From: Flavobacteriaceae bacterium
Lineage (GTDB): Bacteria > Bacteroidota > Bacteroidia > Flavobacteriales > Flavobacteriaceae
Direction: 5' to 3'
DNA length: 64,000 bases
NCBI GenBank assembly: GCA_947453885.1
Contig: CANGIF010000014.1
Span: 1-64,000, forward strand
Position 1 is the stretch's first letter. The number at the start of each line of letters is the position of its first letter. Made by a program: the position numbers and the translations under genes. This document shows positions 21,955-31,875 of this stretch, piece by piece. The notes below the pieces were generated by a model, which was not told the origin of the DNA, searched no databases, and was given only the letters and a program-made list of their open reading frames with translations.

Positions 21955-24522
21955 ATGGCATATTTATACGATACACTAATTGAAGAGTTTGGCAAAAGAG
22001 CCATAACTAAGGTTGAAATTCCTAACTATATTACGGATAACTTGAAACCAGGTTATGGTGAAAGAGACTATCAAAAAGAAGCTTTTCAACGGTTTATTCT
22101 TTTTTATAATGAAGATTTTGAAGGCAAGCCTAGAAAGCCTTTTCATTTGATGTATAACATGGCTACCGGAAGTGGTAAAACACTTATTATGGCTGGGTTG
22201 ATGTTGTATTTGTATGAGAAAGGGTATCGCAATTTTTTGTTTTTTGTACATTCTAATACGATATTGGATAAGACAAGAGAGAATTTTTTGAATCCGAAAG
22301 CGAGCAAGTATTTGTTTAATTCGAGTATTGACGTTAATGGTCAAAAAGTATATGTAAAAGAAGTTCGCAACTTTGACGAAGCCGATGATAAAAACATTAA
22401 TATTCACTTTACTTCAATACAAAAGCTGCATTCCGATTTGGTGCAAAGCGAAAAAGAAAATGCGTTGAGTATTGAAGATTTTAAGAATAGAAAAATAGTT
22501 TTGTTAGGAGATGAAGCACATCATTATAATGCCAATACGCAAAGTCAGACCCAATTGTTTCAGAGTTGGGAACGCTTGATTGAGGCTATTCATCAAGCCG
22601 ATTTAAACAATTTTTTGTTAGAGTTTACGGCTACTTTGGATTATGAAAGCAAGGATATTGTAAAGAAATATGAAGATAAAGTAGTGTTTAAATATGATTT
22701 GAAGCAGTTTAGATTGGATAAATTCTCTAAAGAAATCAATTTAATTCGTTCCAACTATGATGAGAAAGAACGAGTGATTCAAGCTATCATTTTAAATCAA
22801 TACCGTCAAGAATTAGCCACCAAACAAAATATTAATTTAAAGCCAGTTATTCTTTTTAAAGCCAAGCAAACGATAAAAGAATCGGAGCAAAATAAATTGA
22901 ACTTTCATTATTTGATTGACAATTTGGACGGAGCGACTATAGAAAATATTAGAAATACCTCTACGGTTGCCATTGTTCAGAAAGCATTTTCGTTTTTTGA
23001 CAGCATTCATTTATCTGATAATGAATTGGCAAGGCGATTGAAATCGAATTTTAGACCTGAAAATTGTTTGAGTGCCAATGATGATAAAGAGGCAGAAGCA
23101 AATCAAATAAGATTGAATACTCTTGAAGATGCTAACAATCCTATACGAGCGATTTTTGCCGTTCAGAAATTGAATGAAGGTTGGGATGTTTTGAATTTGT
23201 TTGATATTGTTCGATTATATGAAGGACAAAACTCAGGAGGCTCTAATAAAACATTTGGAAAAACAACCGTTGCAGAAGCGCAATTGATAGGTAGAGGCGC
23301 GAGGTACTTCCCTTTTATTTTAGATATTGACCAAGATAAATTCAGACGAAAATATGATGATGACCTTGAAAATGATTTTAAGGTTTTGGAAGAGTTGTAT
23401 TATCATACCAAAGATGAGAGTAAATATATTTCGGAGTTAAAGAAAGCTTTGGAGCATTTTGGAAGCACCGAAAAGGAAGAGGATATTGTTACCAAACAAC
23501 TGGAATTAAAATTTGATTTTAAAGCGACTGAATTCTATAAAACAGGAACGGTTCATTTTAACAAACGCAAGGAGAAAAGTTATTCTAATGTAAAATCGTT
23601 TGCTGATTTGGGTGTTGTCAAAAAGAATTATGAATATGTTTTGTCTTCTGGAAGTGGAAAAATGTCGGGCATGTTTTCTACTGATTATGAAATTACAGAG
23701 GATAAGAATATAGCAAAAGACATCAAATTAAATGAAATTTTTGACCAGCATATTATTCGATATGCTTTAGCTCAAAATCCCTTCTTTCATTTTAATTCCT
23801 TATCAAAGTATTTTCCAAATGTGCCTTCGACAAGCTTTTTTATTCAAAATGAAAACTATTTAGGAAATGTTGAAATTGCTTTTGTAGGAACAAAAAACAG
23901 ATTGGAAAACATCTCTAATAAAGATTATTTGTTAGCTATTCAAGGATTATTATCTACAATTGAAATCGAGATAAAAAGTAATTTAACTCAATATGAAGGG
24001 TCGGATTATATTCAGAAAAAAGTGCATGAGGTTTTTAAAGACAAACCTTTGCGAATAAATAAATATGACGAAAGAGCAGATGGTCAAGAGAGTTTTGTGG
24101 TCAATGAACCTTGGTATGTTTACAATGCTAATTTTGGAACAAGCGAGGAAAAAGATTTTGTAAAAATGTTTGCCAAGAGATTTGAAAGTTTGAATACCAA
24201 GTTTGATAATATCTTTTTGATAAGAAATGAACGAGAAGTAAAGATTATTGACAAATTGGGTCGTGCCTTTGAACCTGATTTCATTTTGTTTTGCAAACAA
24301 AAAGATGGTGAAGAGTTGACTTTTCAGGTTTTTATAGAACCTAAAGGAGGACATTTACTTACTCATGATAAATGGAAAGAAGATTTCTTAAAAGAAATTA
24401 AATCGGAAAAGAAAACAATAAAAATTAATACTGATAAATACCTAATTACGGGTGTTCCATTTTACAATAATAAAATAGAAAATGAATTTAGAAGTTCATT
24501 GGAGGATGTTTTAGGAATATAA
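21955..24522 (+). CDS. res: Type III restriction endonuclease subunit Res
   Basis: An 855-residue superfamily 2 helicase-nuclease. Walker A is MATGSGKT (about residue 69), the DEAH box is LLGDEAHHYN (about residue 186), helicase motif VI lies in QLIGRGARYFPF, and the C-terminal nuclease motif is FEPDFILF...EPKGG (PD-ExK, about residues 772-795). It translocates after ATP hydrolysis and cuts unmodified DNA together with Mod. Separated from mod by 108 bp holding a palindromic repeat. It looks complete. With the CRISPR locus and RNA-repair island, it makes the left 25 kb a defence region. Confidence 0.93.
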   Translation: MAYLYDTLIEEFGKRAITKVEIPNYITDNLKPGYGERDYQKEAFQRFILFYNEDFEGKPRKPFHLMYNMATGSGKTLIMAGLMLYLYEKGYRNFLFFVHSNTILDKTRENFLNPKASKYLFNSSIDVNGQKVYVKEVRNFDEADDKNINIHFTSIQKLHSDLVQSEKENALSIEDFKNRKIVLLGDEAHHYNANTQSQTQLFQSWERLIEAIHQADLNNFLLEFTATLDYESKDIVKKYEDKVVFKYDLKQFRLDKFSKEINLIRSNYDEKERVIQAIILNQYRQELATKQNINLKPVILFKAKQTIKESEQNKLNFHYLIDNLDGATIENIRNTSTVAIVQKAFSFFDSIHLSDNELARRLKSNFRPENCLSANDDKEAEANQIRLNTLEDANNPIRAIFAVQKLNEGWDVLNLFDIVRLYEGQNSGGSNKTFGKTTVAEAQLIGRGARYFPFILDIDQDKFRRKYDDDLENDFKVLEELYYHTKDESKYISELKKALEHFGSTEKEEDIVTKQLELKFDFKATEFYKTGTVHFNKRKEKSYSNVKSFADLGVVKKNYEYVLSSGSGKMSGMFSTDYEITEDKNIAKDIKLNEIFDQHIIRYALAQNPFFHFNSLSKYFPNVPSTSFFIQNENYLGNVEIAFVGTKNRLENISNKDYLLAIQGLLSTIEIEIKSNLTQYEGSDYIQKKVHEVFKDKPLRINKYDERADGQESFVVNEPWYVYNANFGTSEEKDFVKMFAKRFESLNTKFDNIFLIRNEREVKIIDKLGRAFEPDFILFCKQKDGEELTFQVFIEPKGGHLLTHDKWKEDFLKEIKSEKKTIKINTDKYLITGVPFYNNKIENEFRSSLEDVLGI

Positions 24523-24607
24523 TTTTTTATTTATCGCTGGATTGTATGTGCAAATAAAAATAGCTATTTGAGTAGGGCATTGCGAGGTGTCTTTTTTTTG
24601 GTGTTAT

Positions 24608-24636
24608 GAAGCTCCTACTTTGTCGGAATGACAAGT
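24608..24636. repeat. Half copy of the mod-res palindromic repeat
   Basis: CTCCTACTTTGTCGGAATGA matches one arm of the palindrome at 21.9 kb. The rest of 24523-24768 shows no gene. Confidence 0.6.
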
Positions 24637-24768
24637 TTGTGATGAGAAAAGTATCATTTAATTCCACAATGCTTCGATTGAAATACTATTTAAAAAATAA
24701 CTTTTATTGCAAAACAATTTATTATATTAGCACAACTTTATAATTACTAAATTTTACTTTTATTTAAT

Positions 24769-25368
24769 ATGAAAGACTTTTGGAACCAGCGCTATTCAGA
24801 AAATGAATATGCTTATGGAGTTGAACCTAATAGGTTTTTCAAAGCACAATTAAGCACAATAATCAAAGGAAAAGTACTTTTTCCTGCTGAAGGCGAAGGT
24901 AGAAATGCGGTTTATGCTGCACAACAAGGTTTTGAGGTATTCGCTTTTGACAGCAGTGTAGAAGGAAAGAAAAAAGCTGCTATTTTAGCAGCAAAACATC
25001 AGGTAACTATTGAATATAGTGTTACCGAATTGGATACTTTGAATTATCCTGAAAATTACTTTGATACTTTAGTTTTAATTTTCGCACATTTTCCGTCAAC
25101 AATACGCAAACAGTACCACCAAAAATTACTTTCTTATTTAAAACCAAATGGTTCAATACTATTTGAAGCTTTTAGTAAAGAACAAATCCACTTAAATTCT
25201 GGCGGTCCAAAACAAATTGAAATGTTGTTTTCAGAAGAAGAAATTATAACCGAGTTTCCAAACGTAGCCTTTAAATTTTTGGAAACTGTTGAAACTAATT
25301 TAGATGAAGGGCCTTTTCATCAAGGTAGTGCAAATGTAATTCGCTTTTTAGGGACAAAAAAAGAATAA
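24769..25368 (+). CDS. Class I SAM-dependent methyltransferase
   Basis: A 199-residue cytosolic protein. The SAM motif I region is FPAEGEGRNAVYAAQQGF, followed by the acidic strand FAFDSS, and the motif IV-like segment DTLVLIFAHFP. It resembles the TehB/thiopurine-like family of small-molecule methyltransferases that often start with an FWNxRY motif as here (MKDFWNQRYSE). The substrate cannot be told from sequence; tellurite, selenite or thiol detoxification are possible. Stand-alone gene. Confidence 0.85.
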   Translation: MKDFWNQRYSENEYAYGVEPNRFFKAQLSTIIKGKVLFPAEGEGRNAVYAAQQGFEVFAFDSSVEGKKKAAILAAKHQVTIEYSVTELDTLNYPENYFDTLVLIFAHFPSTIRKQYHQKLLSYLKPNGSILFEAFSKEQIHLNSGGPKQIEMLFSEEEIITEFPNVAFKFLETVETNLDEGPFHQGSANVIRFLGTKKE

Positions 25369-25572
25369 GAATTAATCCCAGTTATTTTTTAGCATTAGTA
25401 TTCAACTTCTATTTTTTATAATTTATTCTCTAATTTTAAATGGTCTGTAAGGGTTCTCATTTGATAAAAATTGTGGAAGATATCATTAAAATATACAAAG
25501 TTAAGTGAATCCAAAATTGGCAATTTAACTTCTAAAAATCAAATAAAAAGGTCTTACTTTAAAAATATTTAC

Positions 25573-26178
25573 ATGAAACTTACCTCTTCTCAAATTCAAT
25601 TTATTGATAGGTATTTGCAAAACTCAGACGTTATTTTTGTTGACGTTCGCGCTGAAATGACTGATCATATTGCTAGTGCAATTGAAGCAAAAATCACAAA
25701 TGAAAACCTTGATTTTGACGTTGCTTTTAAAACCTATATGATTCAAAACAAGAAATCACTTTTGGCGAATAACGGCAAGTTTTTTCCACAGTATTTCGCG
25801 GCAGTTATATATTTCATTAAAACACTTTATCAACCTTTCAATCTTGTTTTAGCGGCTTCGCTATTTATAATTTTTCACTATGGATTTCCGTTACTACATT
25901 CCGAAATCGTTTTTGAAACTATTAAGAAAGGGTTGTTTTTTGGGATAGTCACTTTGGCTTTTATCCAAGGAATTTATACTTTTTTCATTGACAAAAAACG
26001 CTATTTGTACGTTGAAAAGACAGGATTTATACTTGTTGTAATTTATTATCTACACCTTTTTACAAATGGATTTTATTCTGAAAAAAAGGTGTCTTTAAAT
26101 ACTCTTTGCTTGTCTGTTTTTCTTTTTTTTGCTTTTGTAATTCATTATATAAAAACGATAAAAAAGTTCAAAAATTAG
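25573..26178 (+). CDS. Membrane protein of unknown function
   Basis: 201 residues, start chosen at MKLTSSQIQFIDRYL. The N-terminal about 75 residues are soluble and helical (MTDHIASAIEAKI, acidic), followed by about four hydrophobic segments (FNLVLAASLFIIFHYGFP, GLFFGIVTLAFIQGIYTFF, FILVVIYYLHLF, LCLSVFLFFAFVIHYI). The arrangement resembles small flavobacterial inner-membrane proteins with a cytosolic head. No known function recognised. Confidence 0.65.
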   Translation: MKLTSSQIQFIDRYLQNSDVIFVDVRAEMTDHIASAIEAKITNENLDFDVAFKTYMIQNKKSLLANNGKFFPQYFAAVIYFIKTLYQPFNLVLAASLFIIFHYGFPLLHSEIVFETIKKGLFFGIVTLAFIQGIYTFFIDKKRYLYVEKTGFILVVIYYLHLFTNGFYSEKKVSLNTLCLSVFLFFAFVIHYIKTIKKFKN

Positions 26179-26257
26179 CTGTCTAAATAAACAAAAACGT
26201 ACTTCTTTTTAAACCATTGCTTTACAGTTGTAAAATTAGCTGTATGTTTCACTAGGT

Positions 26258-27550
26258 TCAGTTACTTCTGTTGTCAATAAAATGAATGGGTTTTCTACTC
26301 ATTGGGTTGAAAACAATCGGATTGAGAATTTCTTTGGTTGTAAATTCAATTTTGGGAGTTACCCTAAGTTTTGCTCTAAAATGGTCTTTTATTTCGTGGA
26401 GAAAATCGTCTGTTTGCTCTTTAACCACAAGTTTTAAGACAATTTCGTCTGTACCCAAATTGTTGGTGTATAATTCTATTAAATGGTTTTCAATGTTTTC
26501 AAAGTCATTTAAAATATCATTCATTGCCGGCGGATACAAGGTAGTGCCTTTGTACTTGATCATTTGCTGTTTTCTACCCAAAACAGGACCAACTCTTAGT
26601 GTGTTTCTGCCGCAAGGACAAGGACTGTTGTGGGTTTTTACAATATCGCCTGTTTTAAATCGAATTAATGGCATGGCTTCAATTCCAAGGGTTGTAAAGG
26701 TTAATTCGCCCGATTCGCCATCATTAACTGGTTGGTTGTTTTCATCTAACACTTCTACTATGATCAATTCCGGATGATGGTGGCCTCCAACTGCATGTTC
26801 GCACTCAGTAAAAGCAGTACTCATTTCAGTAGAAGCATAAGTAGAAAAAAGATTGATGTTCCATTTATCTGTAATTTTTTTAGAAAGTACATTGTGTGAA
26901 AAATCTTGGTTTCTGAGTGCTTCTCCAATACAAATTGCCCCTTTTATACTTGATTTGTTGTACTCAATTTGATGTGTTTCGGCATACTCAATAAGTTTTA
27001 AAAGAAAGGAAGGAACTGTGATGAGATAGGTTGGTTTGTATTTTAAAATAGAATCCCATTGTAATTCTGGAATGCCTGCTCCTACTCTAATTACCCCTAC
27101 TTTCAATTTTCGTAAACCCAAAAAATAGGCTAACCCAGCCATAAAACGACGGTCTATTGTGGTCATCAGTTGTACAATGTCGCCTTCTTTGATTCCTGCG
27201 CAGTCAAAAGAAATGGCTTCGTTATAGGCCAAGCGCTCCAAATCGTTTTCAGACAAACCAAAAGTTACGGGTTCGCCCAAAGTACCGGATGTAGTAGCAA
27301 AATCGATTATTTTTGAGGTTGGAACACACAGAAAATCGTCATTGTACCGTTGCAAATCTTCTTTAGTAGTAACTGGAAGTTGTTGTAAATCTTCTAACGT
27401 TTGAATAGCCGCTGTGTTGCAATTATGAGTTGCAAATAGTTTTTGATAAAAAGGAGAATTCGCCTGAACATAGGCTACTACTTCTTTTAATTTTTGCTCT
27501 TGAAAGCGTTTTATTTCGGAAAAAGATTGTTTTTCAATTGCTGGAATCAT
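26258..27550 (-). CDS. Phenylacetate-CoA ligase-like adenylate-forming enzyme
   Basis: A 430-residue AMP-binding enzyme of the PaaK family. It has the phosphate loop TTSGTLGEPV, the A4/A5-like region FSTYASTEM, and LIRFKTGDIVKTH followed by CPCGRNTLRVGPVLGR, typical of PaaK. It activates an aromatic or other carboxylic acid as acyl-AMP and probably transfers it to CoA or a carrier. It overlaps the upstream C45 acyltransferase gene by 17 bp, so they are cotranscribed. Similar pairs occur in flavobacterial aryl-polyene/flexirubin pigment clusters, but no other pigment gene is seen here. The exact substrate is unknown. Confidence 0.82.
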   Translation of the reverse strand: MIPAIEKQSFSEIKRFQEQKLKEVVAYVQANSPFYQKLFATHNCNTAAIQTLEDLQQLPVTTKEDLQRYNDDFLCVPTSKIIDFATTSGTLGEPVTFGLSENDLERLAYNEAISFDCAGIKEGDIVQLMTTIDRRFMAGLAYFLGLRKLKVGVIRVGAGIPELQWDSILKYKPTYLITVPSFLLKLIEYAETHQIEYNKSSIKGAICIGEALRNQDFSHNVLSKKITDKWNINLFSTYASTEMSTAFTECEHAVGGHHHPELIIVEVLDENNQPVNDGESGELTFTTLGIEAMPLIRFKTGDIVKTHNSPCPCGRNTLRVGPVLGRKQQMIKYKGTTLYPPAMNDILNDFENIENHLIELYTNNLGTDEIVLKLVVKEQTDDFLHEIKDHFRAKLRVTPKIEFTTKEILNPIVFNPMSRKPIHFIDNRSN

Positions 27551-29216
27551 GTGCTTTTTTTTTAATGGTACGGAGGTATTCTTCCACTTCTTGTTTACTT
27601 AACAGAGTAGTAATTTCTTTAGTCATCGCTTTTTCGAAATAAACTTTTGCTGCTGCATATTTTTTTTGATTGAAATAATAAACTCCCAATTTGAAATACC
27701 CCAACCAATATTCGGGATTTAACGATTGGTAGTTTTTTTCAAAGTTATCAGGCAAATCGGTTTTGGTTTTTATAAAAACATCCATTTTTTGATCTTCCTT
27801 TCTAAATTGTTCGTAATTGGCAAATTCTTCTGAATCTACAAATGGGTCTTTTGGAATGTTCAGCCTTTCAGTTGACAAAGTGGTTGTGGTTATTGGATTT
27901 TGCTTGGTATTGAAAATAGCGTTTAAGTCGTAGCACACCAACTCGCCAAGTTGGTACGGATTTGAAGAAACCCAAACTAAACGTTGTTCTGGTTTAAAAA
28001 TGACGCCATGATGCGCCAAGAGTTGGTTTAAAGCTTTTTCGTTTCCGTTTCCTAAAACAGTGTGGTTTACACCTTCCCTATTTCTTAAAATCGAAGCTGC
28101 AATTGTAGGATTTATTTTAGGATTTTGATTTAACAATTCCGTTAATTTATCAAAACGGTATTGCGAATGACTGTAGGTTATTTGGTACTTGTTTCGCGTG
28201 TCGTTTTTATATGCATCACTTTGAAAATGGTTGGAACATACTAGTTGATTGCTATTTGGTACCTCAAAAACCGACAGCTTATCGGGTGCGATTTCAATTA
28301 GTATTGCTTTTTTATCTTTTGCACTACCAATCATTATGGTTTCAGAAACAAAAACGCTTCTCTTTTTAGCTATGGCAACAGCTTCTTCAATTGTAGAAGC
28401 ATATTGTAAAATTTCTCTGGTCAGCAGTGAAATTGGCGTTTTGGCTACAAGTGGAATTTTGGATTTAGAGGCGTTAATAGTTACTGTTAAACCTTGCAAA
28501 TTCATTCCAGAAACAGCACCAATCATACCGGGCCAAGCTACTGTCATAAAAGGAATGCCCGTTTTTGGTTTGGAAAACAAAACAATTTTGTCTTGAGCAA
28601 ATTCATCTCCTGCATAAAAGTCAAAATTTCTGCCTAAAATTAACGAACCGTCTTCTGATTTATCGCCCCAAGCAGCAAACGATGAACAACCAACTAAAGC
28701 CAAATCTTGAAGTGCATGTCCAATATCGTGAGCACCATGGAGGTATAAAGCCCTTAGATAAGGCGGAGCAATTTTATTGAATTCTGCCGAAGTGTATTCT
28801 GAAACCCCAAAAATTTCTGTTTTAAATTCTTCGGGAACATTTAAGTATAATTTTCTATTGTACCATTTTAAAAACGCTCTTAAAAACTCTTGTCTTCGTT
28901 TTGAAGGTACTAGTTTTATTATTTTGGTAAAAAAAACACGCTCTTGTTTTTTTAACAAAGAATCCGTTAGTGCGCCCATATTCAAACCTCGTTCAAGTGG
29001 ATCGCCTTCAGTGTAAAGTTCCCAAAGATTTTGATTGTTTTTTAATAAGAAATTAGCACCCGCCGAGAAATGATTGAAACCTGACTTTACTACCACTGGG
29101 GGTGTTGCATTGTAATTTGCTGTAATGGCTTGATGATGGATGGACTTTGAAATTCCACATGAAAAAAGTAGAAAAGCGAGACTACCTACAAATAAAATCG
29201 TTTTTTTGGAAAGCAT
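27534..29216 (-). CDS. C45-family autoproteolytic acyltransferase/hydrolase lipoprotein
   Basis: 560 residues. The N terminus MLSKKTILFVGSLAFLLFSCG is a lipoprotein signal with the lipobox cysteine. The C45/AAT-like Ntn-hydrolase core is visible: GCSSFAAWG, where the cysteine would become the N-terminal nucleophile after self-cleavage, then DGSLILGRNFDFY and FMTVAWPGMIGAVSGMN. The family includes penicillin acyltransferases and other amide-forming or cleaving enzymes. A TPR-like tail is present (WLGYFKLGVYYFNQKKYAAAKVYFEKA). Transcribed ahead of the adenylate-forming enzyme; together they could make or break an acyl-amide or ester at the cell envelope. Confidence 0.8.
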   Translation of the reverse strand: MLSKKTILFVGSLAFLLFSCGISKSIHHQAITANYNATPPVVVKSGFNHFSAGANFLLKNNQNLWELYTEGDPLERGLNMGALTDSLLKKQERVFFTKIIKLVPSKRRQEFLRAFLKWYNRKLYLNVPEEFKTEIFGVSEYTSAEFNKIAPPYLRALYLHGAHDIGHALQDLALVGCSSFAAWGDKSEDGSLILGRNFDFYAGDEFAQDKIVLFSKPKTGIPFMTVAWPGMIGAVSGMNLQGLTVTINASKSKIPLVAKTPISLLTREILQYASTIEEAVAIAKKRSVFVSETIMIGSAKDKKAILIEIAPDKLSVFEVPNSNQLVCSNHFQSDAYKNDTRNKYQITYSHSQYRFDKLTELLNQNPKINPTIAASILRNREGVNHTVLGNGNEKALNQLLAHHGVIFKPEQRLVWVSSNPYQLGELVCYDLNAIFNTKQNPITTTTLSTERLNIPKDPFVDSEEFANYEQFRKEDQKMDVFIKTKTDLPDNFEKNYQSLNPEYWLGYFKLGVYYFNQKKYAAAKVYFEKAMTKEITTLLSKQEVEEYLRTIKKKAHDSSN

Positions 29217-29523
29217 TCTTGGAAAATAAACTAGTTAGGGACTGAATCAAACCTTTAATATATCAGTTTTCAAAGATAGTAAAACAATCTTACAATAGAA
29301 TTAGAATGTAACTAGACAAAAAAAATGTGATGCTTTTTTCTTAAAAAAATACAATGTTTTAAAAAATCCCATTTTTTGATGCGCTTTTTAATTGTTTTAG
29401 AAACGCAATTGGCATGAAATTTCATACTGGTTTGCTATAAAACAAACTAAAATAAAACCACAAAAACATCCACATTTTTCCTGCTATTTCGTACATTTGA
29501 AGTGGATTTATAAGGTAAAAAAA

Positions 29524-30618
29524 ATGAAACAAGCATCTTTGGTTGCATTAACACTTTGGATGGCACTACTAAGTTCCTGTTCCAAAAAAAACAACGACTC
29601 CCTACAGCCCAAAGTTGGAGCTGTAACTGAAAGCGTTTATGCGTCTGGCGTGGTAAAATCAGAAGACCAATACACCGTTTATGCCACTGTTAACGGTGTG
29701 CTTCAAAAAAGCGTAGCTACAGTTGGTCAAAGCATTTCGGCAGGGCAACCTCTTTTTATAATTGAAAGTGAAAAAGCAACCTTAAATACTCAAAACGCCC
29801 AATTGGCGTATCAATTAAGCAAAGAAGACAACCGCTACATTCAAAGTAAAATTGCAGAAATGGAAACAAAAGTTCAGGCTGCAAAAGACAAACTAACACT
29901 CGACACTTCCGTTTATAACCGCTACAAAAACATCAAACAATTTGACGTAATTTCCGAAGTGGATTTTGAAAAAATAGAATTGACTTACAAAAACTCCAAA
30001 ACCAGCTACGAAGCCGCCGTTAAACAGTTAGCACAATTAAACGAACAACTCAAAAACGATCAAAACCGAAATAATATCAATCTTAAAATTTCACAAAAAG
30101 CCCAAAATGATTTCACCATCAAAAGTGCTTTTTCAGGCGTTCTTTACGATGTTTTGGTAAAAGAGGGTGCCATGATTACCCCCCAAACTCCTATGGCAAT
30201 CATTGGGAAAAAAAATACTTATTTACTAGAACTTGAAGTGGACGAAAACGATATGGTTCGAGTAAAAATAGGGCAAAAACTAGTAGTATCCATGGATAGT
30301 TACAAAGGCAAAGTGTTTGAAGCACTTGTGGACAAAGTTTATCCCATTATGGACGAACGCTCACGAACTTTCAAAATAGAAGCCCACTTTAGCAAACCTC
30401 CACAAAAGCTGTATCCCAACCTAACTGCCGAAGCAAACATTGTAATTAATGCTAAAAATAACATACTCACTATTCCCAAAAGCTATTTAATAGACGGTGA
30501 ATATGTTTTGGTCAACACCAACGAAAAACGAAAAGTAAAAGTAGGAATAAACGACTATCAAAATGCAGAAATTGTTTCTGGTCTATCGGCAAACGAAACC
30601 ATTTACAAACCAAAGTAA
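29524..30618 (+). CDS. HlyD/MacA-type periplasmic adaptor lipoprotein
   Basis: 364 residues, start chosen at MKQASLVALTLW with lipobox LSSC. A biotinyl-lipoyl-like domain (YTVYATVNGVLQKSVATVGQ) is split by a coiled-coil hairpin (about residues 95-195), followed by a beta barrel (LELEVDENDMVRVKIGQKL) and a membrane-proximal domain. It would link an inner-membrane ABC transporter to an outer-membrane channel. Its stop overlaps the start of the permease gene (TAATG), and an ATPase follows, so the three genes form a MacAB/LolCDE-like exporter operon. The substrate is unknown. Confidence 0.88.
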   Translation: MKQASLVALTLWMALLSSCSKKNNDSLQPKVGAVTESVYASGVVKSEDQYTVYATVNGVLQKSVATVGQSISAGQPLFIIESEKATLNTQNAQLAYQLSKEDNRYIQSKIAEMETKVQAAKDKLTLDTSVYNRYKNIKQFDVISEVDFEKIELTYKNSKTSYEAAVKQLAQLNEQLKNDQNRNNINLKISQKAQNDFTIKSAFSGVLYDVLVKEGAMITPQTPMAIIGKKNTYLLELEVDENDMVRVKIGQKLVVSMDSYKGKVFEALVDKVYPIMDERSRTFKIEAHFSKPPQKLYPNLTAEANIVINAKNNILTIPKSYLIDGEYVLVNTNEKRKVKVGINDYQNAEIVSGLSANETIYKPK

Positions 30619-31874
30619 TGAACTTTAAATTAATTCTTAACATCGCCACACATTTGCTTCGAGCAAGACTCAAACAAACCATTGTTGCGGCAGTAGGCGT
30701 AACTTTTGGTATAGCCATGTTTATTACCTTGGTGAGTTTTATGAATGGCATGAACGACCTACTCGACGGATTAATGTTGAACAGAACCCCACATGTGCGC
30801 TTGTACAACGAAATAAAACCTTCCGAAACGCAACCCATTTCACTGTCCAATCAGTATAAAAACAGTACCAACTTTATCAGTTCTGTCAAACCAAAAGACA
30901 GAGGAAAAGCCATATACAACAGCAAAGCTATAATCAATGCACTAAAAAAAGACAACCGCATTATCGACGTTGCACCCAAAATTACCGAACCAGTGTTCTT
31001 TAATTCGGGAACAATAGAAATATCGGGTGTAATCTATGGTATAGACGTAGCCGCAGAAGAAAAATTGTTCCAACTGAGCGATTATATTGTAGCTGGAAAA
31101 GTACAAGATCTAACCCAAAACAACAGCATCATTATTGGCAAAGGCTTAGCCGATAAAATGTTGCTAAATCTAGGTGACATAATTAAAATTACATCCGCAA
31201 AAGGAAACTTAGCCTCTCTAAAAATTGTTGGTATCGTTCAAATTGGTATAGCTGATTTAGACAATTCCATGAGTTATACCTCTCTTTCTACAGCACAAAA
31301 ATTAATGGGTGCGCCAACCAATTATATCACTGACATTCAGGTAAAACTACACGACATTACCACTGCCCCAGCTTTAGCCAAAGAGTTCAAAACTAAATTT
31401 GAGGTAGATACAATAGATTATCAAACAACCAATTCGCAATTTGAAACGGGAAGCAGCATCAGAAGCATCATTTCTTATGCAGTAGGAATTGTGCTTTTAA
31501 TCGTTGCAGGATTTGGAATTTACAACATCTTAAACATGATGATTTTTGAAAAAATGGACAGTATAGCCATCCTAAAAGCTACAGGATTTTCGGGTAATGA
31601 TGTCAAATGGATATTTATTTCATTGTCGCTTATCATCGGAATTGTAGGTGGTGTTTTCGGCTTGCTGTTTGGTTACATCTTGTCCTCAATTATTGATGTA
31701 CTTCCGTTCAACACCGCTGCATTGCCTACTGTTAAAACCTACCCTATCAATTACAATCCGTTGTTTTATATAATTGGAATTACGTTTGCTTTAATTACAA
31801 CAGCCATAGCTGGATTGTTCCCAGCCCTAAAAGCAAGTAGAATAGACCCCGTTGAAATCATTAGAGGAAAATAA
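30618..31874 (+). CDS. ABC transporter permease (MacB/FtsX family)
   Basis: 418 residues. A first transmembrane helix (TIVAAVGVTFGIAMFITLVSF), a large periplasmic domain, and three C-terminal helices (SYAVGIVLLIVAGFGIYNIL, FISLSLIIGIVGGVFGLLFG, FYIIGITFALITTAIAGLF) form the FtsX/MacB topology. The last residues (RIDPVEIIRGK) are the usual C-terminal motif of this family. It works with the adjacent adaptor and ATPase in lipoprotein or antimicrobial-compound export. Confidence 0.9.
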   Translation: MNFKLILNIATHLLRARLKQTIVAAVGVTFGIAMFITLVSFMNGMNDLLDGLMLNRTPHVRLYNEIKPSETQPISLSNQYKNSTNFISSVKPKDRGKAIYNSKAIINALKKDNRIIDVAPKITEPVFFNSGTIEISGVIYGIDVAAEEKLFQLSDYIVAGKVQDLTQNNSIIIGKGLADKMLLNLGDIIKITSAKGNLASLKIVGIVQIGIADLDNSMSYTSLSTAQKLMGAPTNYITDIQVKLHDITTAPALAKEFKTKFEVDTIDYQTTNSQFETGSSIRSIISYAVGIVLLIVAGFGIYNILNMMIFEKMDSIAILKATGFSGNDVKWIFISLSLIIGIVGGVFGLLFGYILSSIIDVLPFNTAALPTVKTYPINYNPLFYIIGITFALITTAIAGLFPALKASRIDPVEIIRGK

Positions 31875-31875
31875 C

